Source: an uncultured Saprospiraceae bacterium
Lineage (GTDB): Bacteria > Bacteroidota > Bacteroidia > Chitinophagales > Saprospiraceae
NCBI GenBank assembly: GCA_937930625.1
Contig: CALHBW010000238.1
Location: 1 to 7,587 of the forward strand
Direction: 5' to 3'
Length of the DNA: 7,587 bases
Every line of letters starts with the position of its first letter. The first letter of the stretch is position 1. The translations under genes were made by a program, and so were the position numbers. Shown one piece after another: positions 1 to 6,389 of this stretch. The notes beneath the pieces were generated by a model. The model ran no database searches and was not told the origin of the DNA. It saw only the letters and a program-made list of their open reading frames with translations.

Positions 1-2467
1 CCCCATTTTCTTCTCTATCGCATCGTGTGTATAGGACTATTTTATCTACTTTTTCGAGTGTTTTATTTTCAGGGTGTAAACCAATCTCATAACTTGGACC
101 TCCATTTTCTCCTTTTACAGCATAAGCATCTTTTCTGTCAGAATAATGAAATTCGGCGATGTAGTTTTTAGTTTCAATGGTTTCCAGCATCTTGATTTCT
201 TTTTCGCCATAAACATAATTACCTTTATCGTCGGCTAATCTTGCTTTGTGTCCTTCACTTAGATTGGCAGTATTTTGCGGATAAGGATTTCTCCATCGGT
301 AAGGGGAATTTACACTGTGAAGTGTTCGATAATTGAATTTGGTATAAGTTCCCAAATCGTCTGGTGTCGCTCCATCTCCTTTTAAATCAACATAATCCGC
401 CGATACTATATTAGTCAATAAATAAGCTGTCGCATAAGGTGGAAGTTCGGTGCTACTGAAGAAGTGGTTTGTACCTTTTTTATTACTTGCTGTATTATCA
501 ACACCCGCTTGATACTCAACCGTTCCCGTTTCTACGTCCGGTTCATAGTTCTCATCATATATGTTGAAACTGACCTCTTTTTGGCGTGTGTTGTAGGTTT
601 GATTGCCATAGATGTATCTCGCACCATCGGGTCTATCTACGATGACTTCGGAAATGTGATGTGCTTTTCTTATGTGTGGCAATTCGCTGTCGATTCTGTC
701 TGTTGGCGATGCCATGCCAATTCCAGTTGTTTTATTTACTTCGTAAGAAATAAGTTGTTTATCCAAAGCCCCGTGTTGAGCAAGTTCGGCAGGAAGCAGT
801 GTCATGGGTTGGTTTCTTTTGTCTCTTGTGTTCCTTACATTGTTAGTAACTTCATTCGTAGATATTTCGCTTTCAGGATTTTGTGGTGTTCTTCTTAAAT
901 AATTATCTTTTGTTTTTCCTAAAACACTAATATCAACACGAACAGGGTCAAAACCTTGTATTTTATCAAAATAATCTTGGTCAAAGGTAGTAAACTCTCC
1001 TGCAGCTTTCATGTAGAAAGGTTCGTAGAGTGCGGGGTCGTCGCTGTCTGACCTACCGTTGAAGCTGAGTTTGTCCTTAGTTTTATTATTGCCACCAGAC
1101 CATTTGCCCGAACTTGAAAAACCATAACCACGACTAAGATTGGGACCTCCTTTAAAGTACCCTCCTGCACCAAGGTCACCACCAAATGCAACACTTCCGG
1201 TGTGGCTTGTTGTTTTTGGGTCATATACGGTTGCAAAATCGCGATGTGGACGAAACATTCCACCAACACCTTGACCTGAAACGGTATAAACATCATAGGT
1301 CATTTGTGTCATAGGAAGTGCGGGGGTGTTATCCGTAAAAGCACCATCTTTTTCGCGGTTAAAATCGTGCATAGCATTGGGGTTATTTTTTCCTTTTTCA
1401 GCATATAAAAAACCATATGCGGGTTTGATTTCGGTAGGACGTAAGAGTGTTTGCTCATTAAAATAACCGTCAACTTTCACTTTGCCTGTTACCCACTGCA
1501 ATTCAAGTCCTGTTGATATATTGGCTGCTACAGAGTTAGTAAGCATAGAGTGTCCAATTTGGGGAATGTAGGTATTAAGTCCAATTGGTATTCTTGAACG
1601 TCCAGAGCCATTAGATGATATACTTCCTGTACTCTCTCCTTTTTCATAAGTATCGCCAGTTTTCTTATATGAAGCCTCTATACCTATCGACCTTAATCCT
1701 GCTCTTGAATTATAGCTTGCATCCAAGCCTATACTGCTTCTGGAAAGTGAAATTTCTGATGCCGTTGCCTTTGCCCCCTCCTTGCTCATGCCTATCTGCG
1801 GACTTACTCCAATGCCTTCTTTTGAGTTGGATGAAAGTCCTAAACCGAATGAATATGAGTTTCCATTTTTGTCGGCAAGCGCAAATGAAGGTTTCATTCG
1901 GGTTTCAAAACCTAGACCCGAATAACTGTTATGAAAAAGTCCGAAACCAAAACTAAGCGAGAAGGGGCTGCTATCAACACTTTCTCCTGCTGCAACCGCC
2001 TCCTGTGCCTCTGTGATATTTTCCGAACCAATGATTTCAGGTACTATTGTAAGATTTGCTCCCACAGTAGTATTAGGTCTAAGATTAGTTTCCGTAACAA
2101 TCTTATCACTCCCATTAAAATCATCAGGAATCCCTCGCATACTACGCGTGACAGCACCGCCCGCATTGAGTGTCCAACCCAAACCGACAGAACTCGCCTG
2201 CTGCTCCATGCCTATACCTGAACTGTAACTGATATTTATCGGGTATCCACCGACATCCATCAAAGGAATATTATAACTGAAATCGCCCGTAAAGGGATCG
2301 ACCATATCCGACACGCCGACAGGTGTAAATGTGGTAAATTCGGGTTGCGAAGGTCCGCCTGTAATCGCGTGGGCTTTCGGCGGTACGATTAGCGGGAATA
2401 CTAGCTGGAAAATCATCAGTATGGCGATGCTTTTCACCCAACGGCTATTTCTGATTCTTGTTATCAT
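1..2467 (-). CDS. N-terminal part of a giant secreted RHS-type protein (runs off left edge)
   Basis: The minus-strand frame is open from the ATG at 2467 to the window edge, giving 822 residues with no stop or frameshift. An in-frame stop at 2471-2473 fixes this as the only ATG start. Residues 1-34 form a Sec signal peptide: basic start, hydrophobic stretch about 13-28, AHA cleavage site. Residues about 42-120 match the opening block of large Bacteroidota RHS proteins (PEFTTFTPVGVSDMVDPFTG, then SVGLGW, then RGIPDDFNG). A Gly/Ser-rich region with alternating aromatic residues follows (about 165-300). Two more family blocks follow: DGARYIYG near 615-622 and GDGATPDDLGTYTKFNY near 697-713. From family knowledge such proteins usually have several thousand residues, with YD/RHS repeats building a shell around a variable C-terminal domain; neither the repeats nor that domain is inside the window. 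Assignment rests on recognised N-terminal blocks. Toxin, adhesin or wall-associated roles all remain possible. The gene is last in the visible unit and is preceded by a repeat hairpin that may control it. Confidence 0.82.
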   Translation of the reverse strand, partial: MITRIRNSRWVKSIAILMIFQLVFPLIVPPKAHAITGGPSQPEFTTFTPVGVSDMVDPFTGDFSYNIPLMDVGGYPINISYSSGIGMEQQASSVGLGWTLNAGGAVTRSMRGIPDDFNGSDKIVTETNLRPNTTVGANLTIVPEIIGSENITEAQEAVAAGESVDSSPFSLSFGFGLFHNSYSGLGFETRMKPSFALADKNGNSYSFGLGLSSNSKEGIGVSPQIGMSKEGAKATASEISLSRSSIGLDASYNSRAGLRSIGIEASYKKTGDTYEKGESTGSISSNGSGRSRIPIGLNTYIPQIGHSMLTNSVAANISTGLELQWVTGKVKVDGYFNEQTLLRPTEIKPAYGFLYAEKGKNNPNAMHDFNREKDGAFTDNTPALPMTQMTYDVYTVSGQGVGGMFRPHRDFATVYDPKTTSHTGSVAFGGDLGAGGYFKGGPNLSRGYGFSSSGKWSGGNNKTKDKLSFNGRSDSDDPALYEPFYMKAAGEFTTFDQDYFDKIQGFDPVRVDISVLGKTKDNYLRRTPQNPESEISTNEVTNNVRNTRDKRNQPMTLLPAELAQHGALDKQLISYEVNKTTGIGMASPTDRIDSELPHIRKAHHISEVIVDRPDGARYIYGNQTYNTRQKEVSFNIYDENYEPDVETGTVEYQAGVDNTASNKKGTNHFFSSTELPPYATAYLLTNIVSADYVDLKGDGATPDDLGTYTKFNYRTLHSVNSPYRWRNPYPQNTANLSEGHKARLADDKGNYVYGEKEIKMLETIETKNYIAEFHYSDRKDAYAVKGENGGPSYEIGLHPENKTLEKVDKIVLYTRCDREENG

Positions 2468-2482
2468 GGTTTATGTGTTGAG
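2468..2482 (-). promoter_or_regulatory. Translation-initiation region of the RHS gene, no Shine-Dalgarno
   Basis: The 15 bases before the RHS start codon read TCAACACATAAACC on the coding strand up to the ATG, preceded by the end of the hairpin stem. They are A-rich and contain no GGAGG-like stretch. This agrees with Bacteroidota practice, where A-rich leaders rather than Shine-Dalgarno pairing guide ribosomes. The stem ends right at the edge of the expected ribosome footprint. Confidence 0.4.
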
Positions 2483-2513
2483 AGTAGCGAGTGGCGAGTA
2501 GCGAGTAGCGAGT
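2482..2513. repeat. Heptanucleotide tandem repeat, array A (GAGTAGC, about 4.6 copies)
   Basis: Plus strand: GAGTAGC, GAGTGGC, GAGTAGC, GAGTAGC and a partial GAGT, in perfect 7-bp register with a single substitution. The array lies in the gap between the lipoprotein and RHS genes and is mostly complementary to array B at 2536-2565. Short heptanucleotide tandem repeats (STRR) are known in cyanobacterial intergenic DNA; a relation to this one is not established. Confidence 0.9.
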
Positions 2514-2565
2514 CATATTCTATATTTCATGAAAACTCGCAACTCGTAACCCGTAACCCGCAACT
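2483..2565 (-). promoter_or_regulatory. Long imperfect hairpin formed by the two heptamer arrays, in the RHS 5' leader
   Basis: Pairing 2513 with 2535 and continuing outward to 2483 with 2565 gives 31 opposed positions around a 21-nt loop (2514-2534). On the transcribed strand 23 are Watson-Crick pairs, 2 are G-U and 6 are mismatches. Three of the mismatches are U-U at the same unit position (2507, 2500, 2486), so the arrays pair in register. The loop contains the perfect palindrome TTTCATGAAA (2525-2534). The stem is not followed by a T run, so it does not look like an intrinsic terminator. From its place between two co-directional genes it could set RNA stability, act as a processing site or limit translation of the RHS gene; this is inference. 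Confidence 0.6.
2536..2565. repeat. Heptanucleotide tandem repeat, array B (CTCGYAA/CCCGYAA, about 4.3 copies)
   Basis: Plus strand: CTCGCAA, CTCGTAA, CCCGTAA, CCCGCAA and a partial CT. The unit has the same length as array A but a different sequence; its reverse complement (TTGCGAG type) resembles the array A unit except at one fixed position. It ends 7 bases from the stop codon of the lipoprotein gene. Confidence 0.88.
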
Positions 2566-2572
2566 AAAATTC

Positions 2573-3187
2573 TTAAATGGTTTTCAGTTGGGGAATACGT
2601 TGAATATCCTCTGCTTTGATGGTCATTTTTATCCATCCGAGTCCGAGTTTGTCGGCGCGGTAGAGGAATGTTTTGTCGGTGTCGGTTTTTTTGTTTTTGT
2701 CAAATGCTAATACGCAATTATCGTAGGGTAATATGCCGTTTGCGCCCTCGAAGTGGAACATTCTGCATCGCAGGGTGTCCGTGCCTTCGAGCAGGAAGAG
2801 GTCTTTTTGCATACCTGACATGAGGTAGCGGGTTTTGTCTTCAAAATCTGTTTTTTCATTCGACAGTGCAGGGCTACCCGAAAGGGTGGAGAGTTTGAAA
2901 TTGAAGTATTGCAAACCCTCCATTTTTTCTTTTTCCCTTTCGAGGACAGTAGTGTGTAGTTTGGTGGTGCGCTCTTGCAAGGCTACCATGTATTCTATGG
3001 GTTTGTATTGGAGTGAAAAGATGTAATCCTCCACAGTTTGTGTGTGGCGCAAACCGTTTTCTTGGTTTTCTACCCATTTGGCGTAGGTGGCAGGTTGTAC
3101 TTTGTCTTGACAACTTGCTATGACCAATACTATCATTAGGAGTGATAGTGAGTAGAGTATTTTTTGATATATATTTTGTGTGTTCAT
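2573..3187 (-). CDS. Lipoprotein of unknown function
   Basis: This 204-residue protein starts with a lipoprotein signal: a basic/polar start, a hydrophobic segment at about 10-24, and the lipobox IASC with lipidated Cys at 26. I chose the ATG at 3187 rather than the in-frame ATG at 3214. The later start gives a normal signal peptide and lies 2 bp after the stop of the upstream gene, while the earlier one would overlap that gene by 25 bp and add nine residues before the signal. After the Cys the residues are QDK, only a weak match to the acidic surface-export signal of Bacteroidota lipoproteins, so the membrane face is undecided. The mature part has a charged, probably helical segment (ERTTKLHTTVLEREKEKMEG, about 72-91) and a C-terminal half rich in beta-prone residues, with two further Cys (141, 158). 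I recognise no domain. Close coupling to its neighbours suggests it serves the same envelope-associated system, perhaps as an anchor or accessory of the RHS protein; this is inference. Confidence 0.85.
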   Translation of the reverse strand: MNTQNIYQKILYSLSLLMIVLVIASCQDKVQPATYAKWVENQENGLRHTQTVEDYIFSLQYKPIEYMVALQERTTKLHTTVLEREKEKMEGLQYFNFKLSTLSGSPALSNEKTDFEDKTRYLMSGMQKDLFLLEGTDTLRCRMFHFEGANGILPYDNCVLAFDKNKKTDTDKTFLYRADKLGLGWIKMTIKAEDIQRIPQLKTI

Positions 3188-3189
3188 TT

Positions 3190-6100
3190 TTAATAATTTA
3201 TTCCACAAGTACAATTACCATTGTCATCTATGTAAATTGTCTCATTTTGGGTATTAGGATCGCCATCGTCGCAGGGTTCACCAATGATGTAACATTCACC
3301 ATCAATTATACAATGATCAGGTATTTCAAGATATATTTCTGCTGTTGTTTCACAGCCATTACTATCTGTTACTGTGAGTGTGTAGATACCTTCATCATCT
3401 GTCGAAGCACTGCTTATACGTGGAGTTCCACTACTTGATGTAGAGCCATTCGGATATGTCCAATTGTATGTATATGGTGAAGTTCCACCTGAGACATTTG
3501 AGAAAAAAATGACAGTAGGGTTTGAGCAGTTATCAATTATACTAATTGTCGGATTCGCATAAAGTGTACTACAATCCATACAAATACAATCTCCGGTTGT
3601 AATGTTTTCACAAACTGTCACCTCATCCCCACAATCGCCCGTTACCGTCAAACAGACTTCATAAGTACTGCTATGTGTAAAACCATAATTAACAGAAGGC
3701 ATATCGGCGAAATCTTCCATTATCTCCCCGTCTATTGCCCATTGATAAGTATTCATCGCATTATTGCTCGCCGTAAATTCAACAGTACAAAGATCTACTT
3801 CGTAGCTAAAATCTATATCATACTCCGGTGCTACAGTAAGTTCGATTTCTGTGGAAGCCTGACATTCATCCTGAAAGCCTGTAACCGTATAAGTCGTTGT
3901 TTCAGAGGGACTAACGGTAGGATTAGGAATATTCGGATTACTCAATCCTCCATCAGCAGGTGACCAGATATAGTTGACTGCTCCTGTGGCGTTTAATTGT
4001 ACACTTTCTCCGGCACAAATAATACCTTCCGGTTCTGCACTGACAGATATAGCAAGATTTCCGGCTACGGTGATGGTGATGTCTCTTGTGATTTCGCAAC
4101 CATTATCATCTGTGACGGTGACGGTATAAGTGGTGGTTTCGGCAACATTCGCAGTTGGGTTGGGGCAGTCTATACAACTCAAACCTCCTGCGGGCGTCCA
4201 TAGATATTCTACACCGCCATTAACTGTGAGGAGAATATCCGTACTACCACAAGTCACTTGATTGGGCGGAAAGGTAATATCTCCTTCCGATACATAAACC
4301 GTCACTTCATCCTCCGAACCGCGTCCGCCGCAGCCGCCTACGTGTAGTGTGTAAGTGGTGGTTTCGGATGGATTGGCAGTTGGATTAGAGATTGTGTTGT
4401 TGTTCAATCCTGTTGATGGTTCCCAATAGTAGGTGAGTCCGTCTTGGGGTGCTGTACCAATCTGTATGCTTTCTCCGGGGCAGAGGGTTTGGTCAAAACC
4501 TGCATCTGCGATGCAATCTGCTTGTGAGTTACAGGACGGTGTGGCGTAGTTTTGTGGTAGGGTGTTATTGATGAAATTGATGGGGTTTGAGGTTTCCGGT
4601 GTGCCGGAGTTTTGGATGTATAGTGTCGCATCTGTGGTGTTAAATATGGCAGCTGTTTCTGGTAGAAATTGTGTTTCGTCAATATCCAAGCGAGTACCTA
4701 CCGAAATATGACTACCATTTGCTGCTTGATTATTTTCAAATTTGCATAACTCCACTTTTATCATCGAAGGTGAACGAATAGCTCCTCCTTCACCAGCCAT
4801 TCCTTCGGCTATATTGGCATCAAAAACAGTATTATAACAATTTAAACCTCTGGCATTTCTGGCATTAACACCGCCTCCTTGACCTGACCCTCCTCCGTCA
4901 CTAAATACTACATTATTAGAAATACATGAATTATTAATGTTGAGATTACCCATACTGGGCATATTGATTCCTCCACCGAGTAGCTTTCCCACATTATTGG
5001 ATACTGTAGAATTGTCAATGTAAACATTGTGATTTCCGTCAATCTGCATACCGCTTCCCGACCTGTCGCTTCTAATGTTATGAGATATAAGCGAATTGAT
5101 AATATTTACATTTGCTGTTGCTTCACCCAATTGGTATATATCTATTCCACCGCCTTCTATGCCGTCTATTGGCGATTGATTATAAGATACAGATGAATTT
5201 ATAATATCTACCGAACCACTATGTATGAAGAGAGATGACAGGGAGAAACCGTTATTACTTGCAGCAGCATTTTCAGTAATATATAAGCCATTAAATAGTA
5301 CACATTCTGCACCTTTTACAGATATTGCTTTGCCATCTAAGCCATTGACATTTCCATTCAGGTCAAGATAGTTATATTCTCGCACCGTGAAACCTTCCAA
5401 TGAAATACCATCTGTATAAATTTGCATAAACAGATTCCCATTGGAAACGTCATCTCCTTCTATATCATTATCAGTATAATTATTATCAAAAATAGTATTG
5501 TGAGCACCTGCTCCTCTGATGGTCAGGTTGTTGATGGGGTTATTAATTTCTACAAAAGTATCATCGTATATTCCGGTATCAATATAGATAATATCGCCAC
5601 CTGTCAGTACTTGGGTTTGTAGAACGTATTTTAGAGTGGCAAAGGGCTTGGAGGGCGTACCATTCCCTGTTGAGTTGGAGCCGGGAGCAGTGGTATAAAT
5701 GTCTCCGATTGGGGAAGCATCGTTGACATAGTAAGTACCTGCAGATGCTCCTTCCGAACAAGGCTCAATATATCCCCGAAACACTGAACCTTTAAGGGCT
5801 TTGAATCCGGGTTTTAGGGTGACATGGTGGCCTGCTTTTTGTCTTACAATAGCCTGAACGTCAACTGTACCATCAGATTCCAATGAATACTCGGCTTGAT
5901 AAAGGTTTGAAGGAATAGTAAGTTCGGGCGTATTATTGTTACCAACATCTAAGGTGTAGGGGCATTCTAAATCTGGACTTTCGCTGCCTACTCCTGCTGT
6001 ATTATCTTCTTCACAGGCTTCTATTTCGGCAGAAAAATCTGCGCCGACTTCCGTCGAAAATCCAATGTCCAATCGCACGTAGTTACTCTTATAATCTACG

Positions 6101-6351
6101 GTGGATGTGCTGTTTACAGTACCATCTGAGTGGAGTATATTTTGGGAAGAATAGGTATCCGAAGCTACGGTAGTCGTAGGCGTATTGTCGTTGCTGATAT
6201 AGATGGCATCCTGACAATCAGGTTGAGCACATGGAGTAGATATTGGTGTGCTTGATGAGTTAAATATAGGTTGGGCAACCATATGTAAACTCCCTGAAAA
6301 CATAGCCACTACCAGCAACAGTCTTCCGATATGTGTTCGAAGTATTTTCAT
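3190..6351 (-). CDS. Secreted multidomain beta-helix protein with coathanger and Ig/PKD-like modules
   Basis: The protein has 1053 residues. Signal peptide: about 1-27, ending MVAQ. Two coathanger-stack-like repeats follow, about 46-112 and 130-198, each bounded by Cys and containing an LESDGTV/LHSDGTV block and a GF..(L/V)GS/AxF block. Residues about 205-600 look like a right-handed parallel beta-helix: an opening block YYVND...GNGTPSKPFATL, as in pectate-lyase-like parallel beta-helix domains, then many short strands with N ladders (NNLTIRGAG, NSSVSYNQS, NSTVSNNVGK, NSCISNNV). Three Ig/PKD-like modules (about 608-688, 689-762, 763-841) each hold Y.W.P and NPT...ETTTYT. A PKD-like domain (about 842-920), a SprB-like module (about 930-1010, YTYNW, TVTDSNGC) and a Cys-rich tail with GEPCDDGDPNTQN complete it. 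No catalytic motif stands out; adhesion or matrix scaffolding is the likely role. Oddly, there is no T9SS sorting domain at the C-terminus, and the next gene starts 2 bp after the stop. Confidence 0.88.
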   Translation of the reverse strand: MKILRTHIGRLLLVVAMFSGSLHMVAQPIFNSSSTPISTPCAQPDCQDAIYISNDNTPTTTVASDTYSSQNILHSDGTVNSTSTVDYKSNYVRLDIGFSTEVGADFSAEIEACEEDNTAGVGSESPDLECPYTLDVGNNNTPELTIPSNLYQAEYSLESDGTVDVQAIVRQKAGHHVTLKPGFKALKGSVFRGYIEPCSEGASAGTYYVNDASPIGDIYTTAPGSNSTGNGTPSKPFATLKYVLQTQVLTGGDIIYIDTGIYDDTFVEINNPINNLTIRGAGAHNTIFDNNYTDNDIEGDDVSNGNLFMQIYTDGISLEGFTVREYNYLDLNGNVNGLDGKAISVKGAECVLFNGLYITENAAASNNGFSLSSLFIHSGSVDIINSSVSYNQSPIDGIEGGGIDIYQLGEATANVNIINSLISHNIRSDRSGSGMQIDGNHNVYIDNSTVSNNVGKLLGGGINMPSMGNLNINNSCISNNVVFSDGGGSGQGGGVNARNARGLNCYNTVFDANIAEGMAGEGGAIRSPSMIKVELCKFENNQAANGSHISVGTRLDIDETQFLPETAAIFNTTDATLYIQNSGTPETSNPINFINNTLPQNYATPSCNSQADCIADAGFDQTLCPGESIQIGTAPQDGLTYYWEPSTGLNNNTISNPTANPSETTTYTLHVGGCGGRGSEDEVTVYVSEGDITFPPNQVTCGSTDILLTVNGGVEYLWTPAGGLSCIDCPNPTANVAETTTYTVTVTDDNGCEITRDITITVAGNLAISVSAEPEGIICAGESVQLNATGAVNYIWSPADGGLSNPNIPNPTVSPSETTTYTVTGFQDECQASTEIELTVAPEYDIDFSYEVDLCTVEFTASNNAMNTYQWAIDGEIMEDFADMPSVNYGFTHSSTYEVCLTVTGDCGDEVTVCENITTGDCICMDCSTLYANPTISIIDNCSNPTVIFFSNVSGGTSPYTYNWTYPNGSTSSSGTPRISSASTDDEGIYTLTVTDSNGCETTAEIYLEIPDHCIIDGECYIIGEPCDDGDPNTQNETIYIDDNGNCTCGINY
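3829..4530 (-). repeat. Three tandem Ig/PKD-like modules inside the beta-helix gene
   Basis: Three consecutive modules of about 75-80 codons (4530-4288, 4287-4066, 4065-3829) share the pattern aromatic-x-W-x-P, a short Gly/Asn-rich loop, NPT(A/V), ETTTYT(L/V). The conservation extends to DNA: a perfect 16-bp direct repeat, taagtggtggtttcgg, occurs at 4127-4142 and 4352-4367. A diverged copy lies near 3889-3903. These modules normally act as extended spacers or adhesive domains in secreted Bacteroidota proteins. Confidence 0.75.
5758..6216 (-). repeat. Two tandem coathanger-stack-like protein repeats
   Basis: Codons for residues 46-112 (6216-6016) and 130-198 (5964-5758) encode two related units separated by an acidic Gly/Ser linker. 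Both start with a Cys-containing strand followed by (I/V)xNxxTP, have SDGTV in the middle, and finish with GF, a small-residue turn, F, and a final EAC or EPC. The layout resembles the 3-coathanger stack domain seen in secreted Bacteroidota proteins. The match is from memory of the family pattern. The two copies are strongly diverged, so the duplication is old. Confidence 0.55.
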
Positions 6352-6389
6352 TATACTTGGTTTAAAAGATGTTATCGAAATGGGTGTGT
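6352..6389 (-). other. 38-bp spacer between the stalk gene and the beta-helix gene
   Basis: On the coding strand this spacer is AT-rich near the downstream start codon and has no Shine-Dalgarno sequence. No hairpin with a T run and no Bacteroidota-type promoter (TTTG-containing -7 box) can be seen. It is therefore most easily read as an intra-operon spacer joining two co-transcribed genes. Confidence 0.45.

Noticed and set aside
464..898. Plus-strand open frame of 144 codons
   Set aside because: It lies wholly opposite the RHS coding frame, which is open throughout and has recognisable conserved blocks. The plus-strand product is rich in Cys, Phe and Ile with no domain.
1009..1296. Minus-strand 95-codon frame inside the RHS gene
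   Set aside because: It overlaps the RHS frame on the same strand, which stays open; the alternative product shows no features.
1615..2228. Three overlapping plus-strand open frames
   Set aside because: They are antisense to the RHS N-terminal region, including its signal and conserved opening block, and have no convincing start context or protein features.
2482..2565. CRISPR array
   Set aside because: The 7-bp units are contiguous and have no spacers; this is a tandem repeat.
2483..2565. Intrinsic terminator after the lipoprotein gene
   Set aside because: The stem is long, imperfect and interrupted by mismatches, and on the transcribed strand it is followed by an A/C-rich leader rather than a T run.
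3188..3214. Earlier in-frame ATG for the lipoprotein gene
   Set aside because: It would overlap the preceding gene by 25 bp and put nine residues, including Trp and Asn, before a complete lipoprotein signal. The ATG at 3187 gives a normal signal.
3142..5622. Several plus-strand open frames opposite the beta-helix gene
   Set aside because: They are antisense shadows of a 1053-codon gene with coherent domain order. Their Ile/Tyr/Cys-rich products are what reverse complements of Asn/Thr/Gly-rich repeats give.
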